DNA from: Haemonchus contortus
Taxonomy: Eukaryota > Nematoda > Chromadorea > Rhabditida > Trichostrongylidae
Length of the DNA stretch: 64,000 nt
Direction of reading: 5' to 3'
NCBI GenBank assembly: GCA_000469685.2
Contig: LS997562.1
Coordinates: forward strand, 9,686,007 to 9,750,006
Of this stretch, positions 23,774 through 32,752 are shown piece after piece. The first letter of the stretch is position 1, and each line of letters opens with the position of its first letter. The position numbers and the translations under genes are program-made. The notes below the pieces were generated by a model. It saw only the letters and a list, made by a program, of their open reading frames with translations, had not been told where the DNA came from and did not search any database.

Positions 23774-25431
23774 CGAACTCGCTTAAAGGAAGTGCAGCGT
23801 TGATGATCCAAGGCTATGATCCATCTCAGCCGGATAATTATCGTCTAGCCATTGAAGCTCTTCGGAGGAGATACGATCGTCCTCAGTATACTCACCATCT
23901 ATTCCATCATAAGTTGGAGCAGCTTCAATCGTCGTCGTCGTCAGCTTCGAGTCAACGAGACACCCTATGCCAGATTCAGTCGTTCATCCTCCAACTCAAT
24001 CGATATGAGGATACATCTACGTCGTTAGCTCTCATGAAGTTGATTCGTAAGAAGTTTCCGAAGGAAACCCAGTTGGAAGTGAATAAGATGGAACATCGAT
24101 CGAATAAGACATGGACCCTACCGGAACTTCTGGACGGATTAAACGAAGTTATTGAGGAATACGAGAAGTTGGACGACTACCTTCCAACCAAGTCTGCTTC
24201 GGAGTTTAACATCGCTCCTGTTTCCACTCCCCACTCCAGGTCTCCAACACCGGAGCCACGTTACGATCCACGGACGTGTTGTTTCTGTTACTCGCCTAAC
24301 CATCGTTCCACTCGCTGCCATCATTACATGCCTGTAGCAAGTCGTCGTATTATTGCTAATGTCTTTCGTCTTTGTTGGAAATGTCTTCGTCACGGACATA
24401 CCAGCTCCTTCTGTGACTACCCTAATTGCCCCTCTTGCAGAGGCAATCACCATCATATGCTCTGCTCACGTTCAGCCCGACGACATTACCGATCATCCTC
24501 GCCAGGGAGTCGTTACCATTCCCATCGATCGCGCTCTGTCTCAAGAAGTTCGTCACGTAGCCACGAAAGAAGTCCATCTTATGATAGGAGATACTCACGA
24601 CCACCGTCCCGTTCCAGTTCCTATTCGCCCAGGCGATCCTATGATAGAAGTCCATCTCCGCGTCATAGAGGATCTTATAGGAGAGAACGTGCACAACACC
24701 ATACGGTTCGCTTCAGGTCTCCAGTACGTGACACCATCCCTTCTCGCGAGGACAGCGCTGAAAGAGAACGACATCAGGGTCGAGATTCGCCGGTCTACGT
24801 TGCAGCCAACTCAGGCGAAGAATACGACGATCTCATTCGACATCTCAAGGACCCATCCGACACGCAAGTCTGCACCACTTTGGACCATTCCACCTTGTCC
24901 AGTCTCATGACAGTGGAAGCACTAGCTGTCGGTTATCAGTCCAAGACTTCAACTTCGGTGATTCTTCTGTTGGACACAGGTGCACAAAGAAGCTTCATTT
25001 CGCAGGATGCAGTTGCCCGCCTCAACATCAAGGTTTCTCACATCACTCCGCTTACCACCGTCACATTCGGAGCAGTACGTACCACAGAGCCATCGGGTAT
25101 GGTAGATGTGGACCTTGTCGACAATCAAGGCCGAAAGATCCGACTCATTCTTCGCACTAAGGAGCATCTTACTGTCCCATGTCCGCCCATCAACTTCACA
25201 GCAGAAGATCGCCAGTTCCTTCAGTCATGTAATATTCGCTTGGAATCTCTTACCATCAGCCGAGCCGTTACACCAGACATCCTTGTTGGAATCGACTACT
25301 TTTGGGATATCGTTACATCGGATTGTCCTCAGACCCTTCCATCAGGTCTAGTCCTCTGCGATACACGTTTCGGTCCGACCATCTCCGGATCCAAATTTTT
25401 TCGTGGCTTACCTGCAACAGTTTTCCATTAA
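23668..25431 (+). CDS. gag-pro: Gag C-terminal part with zinc knuckles, and aspartic protease
   Basis: Second frame of the element, open from the gag shift point to TAA at 25429-25431. It holds the Gag core, then three zinc knuckles at about 24278-24475: CCFCYSPNHRSTRC and CWKCLRHGHTSSFC (both CX2CX4HX4C) and CPSCRGNHHHMLC. A Ser/Arg-rich linker follows, then the aspartic protease with active-site triad in LLLDTGAQRSFI (about 24970) and the family tail (GIDYFWDIV). The zinc knuckles bind the RNA genome and the protease cleaves the polyprotein. The protease C-terminus passes a run of six T (25396-25401), after which pol lies in the +1 frame. Without a shift this protein would end without RT. 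Confidence 0.9.
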   Translation, partial: TFDGDITQYHDFWSRFRTAVHDNDAFSPATKFIYLTNSLKGSAALMIQGYDPSQPDNYRLAIEALRRRYDRPQYTHHLFHHKLEQLQSSSSSASSQRDTLCQIQSFILQLNRYEDTSTSLALMKLIRKKFPKETQLEVNKMEHRSNKTWTLPELLDGLNEVIEEYEKLDDYLPTKSASEFNIAPVSTPHSRSPTPEPRYDPRTCCFCYSPNHRSTRCHHYMPVASRRIIANVFRLCWKCLRHGHTSSFCDYPNCPSCRGNHHHMLCSRSARRHYRSSSPGSRYHSHRSRSVSRSSSRSHERSPSYDRRYSRPPSRSSSYSPRRSYDRSPSPRHRGSYRRERAQHHTVRFRSPVRDTIPSREDSAERERHQGRDSPVYVAANSGEEYDDLIRHLKDPSDTQVCTTLDHSTLSSLMTVEALAVGYQSKTSTSVILLLDTGAQRSFISQDAVARLNIKVSHITPLTTVTFGAVRTTEPSGMVDVDLVDNQGRKIRLILRTKEHLTVPCPPINFTAEDRQFLQSCNIRLESLTISRAVTPDILVGIDYFWDIVTSDCPQTLPSGLVLCDTRFGPTISGSKFFRGLPATVFH

Positions 25432-28400
25432 CTCCATTTCCCCATCATCCGACGAAGCCGATCCCGTCTCCCGCTTCGACCACCTAGACGTCATTGGTAT
25501 CGCAGATGATCCTCATCCATCTTTCGACCAAGAAGAAGATTCCCGTATCCTACGTCAATTCCAGGATACTGCGGTAGAGATCGATGGACACTTATACGTA
25601 CAATTCCCATGGAAGTCATCGCACCCCAGACTAGCTGACAACAAGCTCCTCGCACTCAAGCGACTCGAAAGCCAGTACAGATCCTTCGTCACCAAGCCAG
25701 ACCTTTGGAAACTCTACGCTTCAACCATCGACGATTACTTGGATAAAGGAATCATCGAGGAAGTCGACGAACATCACTTCGACAACCATAGAGTCTATTA
25801 CATCCCCCATCAGGCAGTGATTAAGGAGTCCTCTACCACCACCAAGCTGAGAGTTGTCTTCGATGCATCATCCCACTACAAAGGAGCCCCTAGTCTCAAC
25901 GATTGCCTCCATCCCGGTCCATCCATTCTCCCAGACCTTGTCGGAATCCTTCTTCGATCCCGCCTAAAACCCATCCTCCTCGTAGCCGATGTAGAAAAAG
26001 CCTTTCTCCAAATCCGTCTTCAACTCAACCAAAGAGATGCCACGCGATTCCTATGGTTACTGGACCCGACGTCACCACCATCAGAGACTAACATCAGGAT
26101 ATTCCGTTTCACCCGAGTCCCGTTCGGAATTACGGCATCACCATTTCTACTCGCAGCCTCCATCCTATACTATCTACGGAGAGATCCAGATTCGCAGCTC
26201 AACAAGGAGATTGAAGAGAACACCTATGTCGACAACATACTATTGGGAGCATCCACCAAGGAAGAAGCGATTCGTAAGTATCAGGATTCTAAAGCCTTAT
26301 TCACTTCTATGAATATGAACTTACGACAGTTTCTATCTAATTCTTCCTACGTTAACGATGCAATCAATATACAAGATCGTATGCCATTTTCGACATCAGT
26401 TTCCTTGTTAGGACTTCAGTGGGACGTTTCTAAAGATCTCATTCGTATCCCAATTCGGACTCTTCGTAAGAAAGTTATTTCAAAGCGCACAGCGCTCAAG
26501 GCATACGCTTCTACGTTTGATCCATTAGGCATTTTATCACCATTCCTCGCACCGTTTAAGATCTTTCTGCAAGATATGTGGATAAAATCTTACCAATGGG
26601 ACGACCCGTTTGAGGATGCCGACATCGCTCGTTGGAAGAAACTGGCCGAAGACCTCGTTCATCCCATTCCATCGGTCCCTCGTTGCCTCATTCCATCAGC
26701 CGATTCGCCAGTCGACTACGAACTCTGCGTCTTTGGAGATGCCTCGAAACGTCTCTACGCTTCTTGTGTCTACCTCTGTTGCCGTAGTCTTTCGTCTACG
26801 ACCACCCATCTTCTTATGGCTAAGTCCCTACTTGGACCACGTAATCCGATCACCATGCCACGGATGGAACTACTTGCCACCCTTATCAGTCTGCGACTTG
26901 TCCATTTTGTCCACACGCAACTCCGCATCAACATCTCAGCGGTACATGTGTTCTCGGATTCGCAGATAGTTCTTCACTGGATACATTCGACGCGCTCACT
27001 ACGCACGTTTGTCAGGAATAGGATAATGGAGATCCGAGCTATCGTGGACAAATTTCGCGACGCCCATATTCCACTTCGATTCTACTATGTCCAATCACAA
27101 CACAATCCAGCCGACTGTGCGTCTCGAGGAATTCCTACTAGCCATGCTCGACACCACATTTGGTGGTCAGGACCTTCATTCCTCCGTTCACCATCTTCAC
27201 GTTGGCCTGGAAGTCAAGACTTCGCAACACCACCAGCGAATGACAACGAAGTTCAGGATGAATACCAAACACTCGCACTGTCTAACATCCCACAGTATAC
27301 GTCGCCATTTCGATTTCGGAGCGTCAGTCGATACATTAGACTAGTTCGATCTACAGTCTACGCTTTGAAGTTCATCGCTCATCTAGCCACCAAGATCAAG
27401 GCTACCCTCTCCAGCTTCGAAGTCACTCCGTTCAACTTGACCAAGGATATCTCTGCGTCGGAATTCGCCGTTGCTGAAGCACTCCTCATCAAGGAACATT
27501 ACCGTGAGTGCGAAAACATCCTCAGTCGTATGCCTCTATCTCGTTTCAATGCCCATCGTTCAGCGGATGGACTCATTCGTTGCCCGCATCGCATGGAACA
27601 CGCATGCAGTTCAGCATCGTCAGCGATTCTCCTCGTTCCATCTCATCCCCTAACGACGCTTATTATCCGACATACCCATTTGTCCCAATTCCACTCCGGG
27701 ACACACGCCACTATCGCTACCCTTCGACACTCCTACCTCATTCCAGCCATCAGGAGTACCGTTTCGAAAGTCCTCCGACTCTGCATCATCTGTAAGAAGA
27801 TCAATGGATTACCCTACCGTTACCCAGATATGCCGAGTCTTCCACCGGAGAGAGTTCGACGATCAAGACCCTTCCAGAACATCGGTTTGGACTACTTTGG
27901 ACCTTTACGCTATAAGGATACTACTACCACCTCGTCCAAAGTATGGATTTCCCTGTTCACCTGCATGGCAACCAGAGCAATCCACTTGGAGACCGTGATG
28001 GATAACTCCACCCAAGAGTTTTTGTGCGCACTACGACGTTTCATCGCTCGAAGAGGAGTCCCAACTCTCATCCTCAGCGACAACGCTACCACCTTTTGTG
28101 CAGCAGATAACACCCTACAGGAACTCATCTCCAACTACTCGTCCAGCCGTCACATTCAATGGAAGTTTATAACACCACTATCTCCATGGAAAGGAGGATT
28201 CTATGAGCGCCTAGTTGGACTTGTTAAATCGTCATTTCGCAAGTCCATCGGACGCTCTTTACTCCCATTGCCGCAGTTCCAAACCATTATATGTGAGATT
28301 GAAGCCATCATCAACTCAAGACCAATCGCATCCATTTCGGACACAACATCGTCCCCTACCATCTTGCGTCCCATCGACTTCATCTCACCACAAGCCCATC

Positions 28401-28891
28401 TTCAGTTGGAACTCAAGGATATGACCCACTACGAGCAATCCCATCATCAGCTCGTCGAATGGTACCAGTCTACGCTGTCAGTTTTGGATCATTTCTGGAA
28501 CATCTGGTCCCAGGATTACCTCAATGCCATCGCCCAACGTCATACGTCTCGCGTTCGTCAAGGAAGATCAACTACACGTGAGCCCTGCGTTGGAGAAGTC
28601 GTCCTGTTAGCCGACAAGCAATTACCTCGTGGACAGTGGACTCCAGCGGTCATTACCTACATCAACTACAACCATGACCGCGTACCCAGAAGCGCTACCA
28701 TTCGTCTGCCCAACGGCAATCACGTCAAGAGGTCGATCAACCATCTCCACCCTCTGGAACTCAGCGCTGCAGAATCGCCGTCGGATACTGTCATCAAGAA
28801 GTCACCGCCTCCGCGTATCCAACCGACGAGAACAGCTAAGTCCGCTCACCGTTATATCAAACCACGAGATATTGTACAGTCCAATAACTGA
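25403..28891 (+). CDS. pol: Pol: reverse transcriptase, RNase H, integrase (Bel/Pao)
   Basis: An open frame of about 1162 codons, +1 relative to gag-pro and overlapping it by 29 bases; its first codon is GTG, so it is normally made as a fusion rather than from its own start. RT: motif A VADVEKAFLQIRL, and the catalytic box reads YVDN instead of the textbook YVDD. RNase H: FGDASKRLYAS, then MPRMELLATL and HVFSDSQIVLHW. Integrase: HHCC zinc finger (HTHLSQFHSG...CIICKK), first catalytic Asp in GLDYFGPL, second in LSDNATTF, and the Glu in WKGGFYERLVGLVK, the DDE arrangement. The C-terminus ends at TGA 28889-28891. The domains look full-length and uninterrupted, so the enzyme set may be active if the frame junctions are bridged. 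Confidence 0.93.
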   Translation: MAYLQQFSINSISPSSDEADPVSRFDHLDVIGIADDPHPSFDQEEDSRILRQFQDTAVEIDGHLYVQFPWKSSHPRLADNKLLALKRLESQYRSFVTKPDLWKLYASTIDDYLDKGIIEEVDEHHFDNHRVYYIPHQAVIKESSTTTKLRVVFDASSHYKGAPSLNDCLHPGPSILPDLVGILLRSRLKPILLVADVEKAFLQIRLQLNQRDATRFLWLLDPTSPPSETNIRIFRFTRVPFGITASPFLLAASILYYLRRDPDSQLNKEIEENTYVDNILLGASTKEEAIRKYQDSKALFTSMNMNLRQFLSNSSYVNDAINIQDRMPFSTSVSLLGLQWDVSKDLIRIPIRTLRKKVISKRTALKAYASTFDPLGILSPFLAPFKIFLQDMWIKSYQWDDPFEDADIARWKKLAEDLVHPIPSVPRCLIPSADSPVDYELCVFGDASKRLYASCVYLCCRSLSSTTTHLLMAKSLLGPRNPITMPRMELLATLISLRLVHFVHTQLRINISAVHVFSDSQIVLHWIHSTRSLRTFVRNRIMEIRAIVDKFRDAHIPLRFYYVQSQHNPADCASRGIPTSHARHHIWWSGPSFLRSPSSRWPGSQDFATPPANDNEVQDEYQTLALSNIPQYTSPFRFRSVSRYIRLVRSTVYALKFIAHLATKIKATLSSFEVTPFNLTKDISASEFAVAEALLIKEHYRECENILSRMPLSRFNAHRSADGLIRCPHRMEHACSSASSAILLVPSHPLTTLIIRHTHLSQFHSGTHATIATLRHSYLIPAIRSTVSKVLRLCIICKKINGLPYRYPDMPSLPPERVRRSRPFQNIGLDYFGPLRYKDTTTTSSKVWISLFTCMATRAIHLETVMDNSTQEFLCALRRFIARRGVPTLILSDNATTFCAADNTLQELISNYSSSRHIQWKFITPLSPWKGGFYERLVGLVKSSFRKSIGRSLLPLPQFQTIICEIEAIINSRPIASISDTTSSPTILRPIDFISPQAHLQLELKDMTHYEQSHHQLVEWYQSTLSVLDHFWNIWSQDYLNAIAQRHTSRVRQGRSTTREPCVGEVVLLADKQLPRGQWTPAVITYINYNHDRVPRSATIRLPNGNHVKRSINHLHPLELSAAESPSDTVIKKSPPPRIQPTRTAKSAHRYIKPRDIVQSNN

Positions 28892-29216
28892 CACTATGAC
28901 CTTTCTATCAATTCCTCAGATAGCCTCTTTTCCATTGCTGTTGATCCATTTTAATTCCATCCTTCACAGCAGATTTACCATCATCGGTACACGATGCCTT
29001 TCTATACCATCCATGCCTTTGCGCCATTCTTGTGTACCTTGGATTGAGGCCCATCATGTTGCTGACGTGTTCCACGTGTCGTTCAATCGCGATTGAAGTT
29101 GTTTCCTCGCCGTTTGCCGATTCCACGATCGTATTTTCGTGTGTTCGCGTTGTTCAGTCAATCAAGTTTCCACTTCAGATAAGCGGTGTATCTGAAACAC
29201 CCTCGCTTACGCTATT
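28892..29216 (+). other. Spacer between pol and the extra ORF
   Basis: 325 bp with no long frame in phase with the flanking genes. It must contain whatever allows expression of the downstream ORF (a spliced acceptor, an internal promoter or reinitiation), but I see no decisive site. Confidence 0.5.
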
Positions 29217-31172
29217 ATGGACCGTTCGAGCTTGCCAACGACATCGAAAGCTCCTCGTCCGACAACCGCTTCGACAACGCAGAGACACGTAAGACCTTCC
29301 GTTTCGTCTTCTTCAGCTTTTGGTCCTCCGCCATCGTTAGTTCCTGGTCATCCCCCGTCAGCTTCGGGTCAGTTGCCATCAGTTCCTGGTCGTTCGTCCT
29401 CAGCTGTTGCCTCTTCGTCATCAGTTCCTGGTCGTTCGTCTTCAGTTGCTGGCCCTTCGTCATCAGCGCCAGCCCAGGATCACGACTCGTTGCTGTCATT
29501 GGCCATCGCCGAGGTGCAAGGAATGTCCCTCAGAGAGTCTTCCAGCCAAGTCGGATATCGTCAGATGTTTCATCCTCAGGACATGGATCCATCACAACCG
29601 GATATTGCACGCCGTCCTAGTCGCCGTCCGACTCCGCAAGAACTCATTCTGGAATACTCGAGAGGAAACTTCGAGATCCGCGACATTTCTTCTGCCTACG
29701 ATGATGCCTCGCAGGACCGCAGTTTGCCACCCGCGGAACGGATGTCTTTGAGAATTGCTCAGTCGCTTACCATCGCAGCGAACGCCGATCGTACCTTCAG
29801 CATCGACCAGTTGGCCACCCGAGATCTCGTCATGGTAGATGCATTTTTGCGTCACTCGTTCTACAACATCATTCGTGACGCCATCGTCGAGGAAACCGCA
29901 ATGTTGACTGAAGCCGACCTTGATTACCCACGTGGAGAGCAATACCCCATCTACCTCCTCATACAAGCATTCAAGGGATTGCATGCCGCTAATAAGAAAC
30001 TTCAGTTGCTTACGAATGACCTCGCTAAACACCCGGAATATTGGAGAGCAGCCGATAAGCTCACGCAGCTTTTCGATGAATACCTTACGCTGTACTACAA
30101 TGTTCAGAACCATCGGAACACGCTCATGGACCTTATTGTACCGCAAGTCCTCAACCCCATCGAGGACACCAGAAGATTCGTCGATATCCTCAGTTACTAT
30201 TCCATCACCTTGGCCGACATTAAACTGCTTTGTACCACCGCCTCCGCAGTTACCGCTACGACCGCTCTTAACTTGAAGAGGATCAATTCAGCTATTGCCC
30301 GTCTTCATGGAATCGACATCTCGCAGTCGTCAGTTCAGGCCCCTGAAATTGAGGAAATCGCCACCGTTCGTGACACCGCCTCATCACCAGTGGACTTGTC
30401 ATCGTCTGTGACAACATCTACCCAGACCACGTTCAAGTCTTCAGCCGCGTCCACCCAAACTGGTGAAACTTCGAGGAAACCTCGCCTCGCCAGGACCTTA
30501 TCGCAGATTTGGAGAACTTCAGCGTCACCCACACCGGTACCGTCGACTAGTGCCCGGACACCATCACCGGAGTATTCTGCACGATCGAGTAGTCCGCGAA
30601 GAAGCCCACACCACCATCGCGCTCCAGTTCGATTGGAAGAACACCACCGTCAGCTGTCTCCAGAACCTTCTGGAAGTCGTCAGTACGTGCCGGAACATCA
30701 CCGTCAGCCGTCGCCCAGTTTTTCTGAGAGTCGTCAGTACGTGCCACAACATCGCCGTTCCCCGTCTCCCAGTTCTTCTGGCAGTCGCCGGTCTGTGCTT
30801 GCACGCCGACGTCAGCCTCCCCCCAGTCCCTCTGGAACCCGTCAGTCTGTGCCCGTTGATCGTTCCCACATCAGATGTTGCTTCTGTCGTCAGAACCACT
30901 ACTCAGCGGACTGTAACGTCGTTACGCAACTTACTGACCGAGCATTGAGAGCCGTCAACGAAGGAAGATGTCTCATCTGCCTGTACCTCCATTCTCCAGG
31001 ATTTTGCCGTCGCGACGCCGAGTGCCGTTTCTGTGGATCTAAGAAACACCATCCCGCAGTCTGCCCCAGAAGTCTCTATGTGGAACGAGATTTCGACATG
31101 GACTACAACACCTTCTTCAAGGACATGTACGACCTGTATTTGGACTACTACCGCCGGAATACCCGCGACTAG
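29217..31172 (+). CDS. Extra Gag-like zinc-knuckle protein downstream of pol
   Basis: An intact 651-codon frame starting at ATG 29217. The first about 95 residues are Ser/Pro-rich with repeats of the type SVPGRSSS. A globular, mostly helical part follows (about residues 110-380). Next comes a basic Ser/Pro/Arg region with repeats of the type SGSRQYVPEHHRQPSP. Near the C-terminus are three zinc knuckles: CCFCRQNHYSADC, CLICLYLHSPGFC and CRFCGSKKHHPAVC, then an acidic, Tyr-rich tail. Domain order (helical body, basic linker, three knuckles) mirrors the element's own Gag, but it lies after integrase, where some nematode elements carry env. It has no signal peptide or membrane segment, so it is not an envelope protein. 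Role unknown; RNA binding or particle assembly is my inference. Whether it arose by gag duplication is untested. Confidence 0.85.
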   Translation: MDRSSLPTTSKAPRPTTASTTQRHVRPSVSSSSAFGPPPSLVPGHPPSASGQLPSVPGRSSSAVASSSSVPGRSSSVAGPSSSAPAQDHDSLLSLAIAEVQGMSLRESSSQVGYRQMFHPQDMDPSQPDIARRPSRRPTPQELILEYSRGNFEIRDISSAYDDASQDRSLPPAERMSLRIAQSLTIAANADRTFSIDQLATRDLVMVDAFLRHSFYNIIRDAIVEETAMLTEADLDYPRGEQYPIYLLIQAFKGLHAANKKLQLLTNDLAKHPEYWRAADKLTQLFDEYLTLYYNVQNHRNTLMDLIVPQVLNPIEDTRRFVDILSYYSITLADIKLLCTTASAVTATTALNLKRINSAIARLHGIDISQSSVQAPEIEEIATVRDTASSPVDLSSSVTTSTQTTFKSSAASTQTGETSRKPRLARTLSQIWRTSASPTPVPSTSARTPSPEYSARSSSPRRSPHHHRAPVRLEEHHRQLSPEPSGSRQYVPEHHRQPSPSFSESRQYVPQHRRSPSPSSSGSRRSVLARRRQPPPSPSGTRQSVPVDRSHIRCCFCRQNHYSADCNVVTQLTDRALRAVNEGRCLICLYLHSPGFCRRDAECRFCGSKKHHPAVCPRSLYVERDFDMDYNTFFKDMYDLYLDYYRRNTRD

Positions 31173-31988
31173 TCGAAGTTACCCTCAGTTCCTGTTGTCC
31201 TCAGTTCCTGTCGTCAGTAAGCTGTTGCCGTACCATCAGTTCTTGCCGATGCTGGTCATCGCCCCCAACGTCCTGACGTCAGATCTGTCGACTTCAGTAC
31301 TTGCCGCCATCAACATCAGCGCAACTTTCTGCATTGACCCTTAGTGGGATTTGGGTTAAGATCATACCCCGGCGTTGAGAGATCGCCATTCTGAGCATTG
31401 CACTTCGTTGGGAATAACATCACCCCCCCCTGCCGAATTGGCCAAGCGAGGTTTAGTATCTCTCCCTCGCACTTGTAATGACCCTTGGCGTGAAGGACGC
31501 CTCGTAGGAAATCTCCTTCAAGTCGTTAATCCGTCAAAGTTTATATCAGTCATTGCCGCCAATCGTCAGTCGAGCCACAATTGTGCAACGTCAGTCAACG
31601 TCGTTATCCTCAGTCGTGTCCAATTCCACCCGACACCAGTGCAGTTCATGCAGTCAGTTGTGATACATGCATATTCGTTTTTATTGTATTTACTTTTCTT
31701 ATTTAGCTCATTTACTATGTAATCTCCTTTTTATATCTCAGTTCCTACCGGTCATTTACCTCCCCATGCTTTACTCGTGAAGCTCACATATATCTACCTA
31801 TATTTACTCCATTACCTCATCATATATTTGTGTGTATATGTAATTTGTATTTGTTTTTCTCTTTTTCTCCTCTCTGGTCAGCACTCAGTCAGGCAGAAGC
31901 CAATCGTCATCAGTCGTCACACGCATTGTCGCACGTCGTCAGCCGTTCCATCGCCGCTCCAGCAGTCGCAATTTGTCTGGCCCCGGAG
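31173..31988 (+). other. Untranslated 3' region of the Bel/Pao element, CAGT-rich
   Basis: About 816 bp before the 3' LTR without a good frame. The first part and the last 130 bp are packed with TCAGT/GTCAGT words, a composition also seen inside the extra ORF and in the LTR. The polypurine tract expected just before the LTR is not obvious: the last bases read GGCCCCGGAG. Confidence 0.6.
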
Positions 31989-32747
31989 TGTCGCGACTTA
32001 CGTGCGACCGTGAGCCCCCGCTGGAAAATATCGTGCTCCAATGCGGAACCGCGTCGCAGTACGTTCAAATGGCAGAAGCTTCCGGAAGCGCGGGAACGTT
32101 AGCCACGTTGGCAATATTTCATCATCAGTCAGTGTCGTCTGTGTCAGTATGTGAGTCGTCGCTGCTGCCGTCTCCGCACGTGGTGCGCTCGTCATCTTCA
32201 GCCGTCGCCACTTCTGCACCGGTTCTTATTGCCATCAGCGGTGCCCGGATCTTCAGCCGTCCCGTGTCAGTCTCAGTCGATGCGAAGAACAACATCATCA
32301 TCAGCTGAAGCCAACAACTTCGACACGTCAATTCAGCGGTACCCCTTTTCTGGCTATGTTTTGACTTTAGTTGCTGACCATCCTTTTATTTCTCTTTCCA
32401 TTTCATTTCTATTGCATCATCCTTTTCGTATATAATTTCCATGTAGTGTATAACAGTTTCTATAATATGTTTATTCTCATAAACCGTATACTTACAATAG
32501 TGTAGTTCTCAATCACGCGTTTTAACGCGGAATATTTTGGTCATAAGTTGCATCATGTATCCTATTAGTCCTCAGCAGAGCCGGGAGGGGATTAGGGCCC
32601 CGTAAGTGTCCCAGTGGCAGGCAGTAAGGCATTCAGGTGCGACTTACCCCTCCAGAGGGAGTGTGGGCCCTTACAATACCCACATTCTGGCGTGACCTTG
32701 GGTCCCGCCGCCGATGCAGTTCAGCCATAGGGACCGGGGTCGCGACA
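31989..32747 (+). repeat. 3' LTR of the Bel/Pao element
   Basis: 759 bp, apparently identical to the 5' LTR at 21369-22127, with the same TGTCGCGAC...GTCGCGACA ends. Followed directly by the target duplication CCAAG at 32748-32752. Confidence 0.95.
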
Positions 32748-32752
32748 CCAAG

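Larger units (their letters stand above)
21369..32747 (+). mobile_element. Full-length Bel/Pao LTR retrotransposon
   Basis: An 11.4-kb element bounded by 759-bp direct LTRs (21369-22127 and 31989-32747) and flanked by the 5-bp direct repeat CCAAG at 21364-21368 and 32748-32752. In between, in order: a tRNA-Gly-type primer site, an untranslated leader, gag with three zinc knuckles, aspartic protease, reverse transcriptase, RNase H and integrase, then an extra zinc-knuckle ORF, then a long untranslated stretch. The order protease-RT-RNase H-integrase and the RT and protease sequences are of Bel/Pao type. It copies itself through RNA in cytoplasmic particles and inserts by integrase. The two LTRs look identical, which implies a very recent insertion. 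Two single-base frame changes lie at gag and at the protease/RT junction. Confidence 0.95.
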
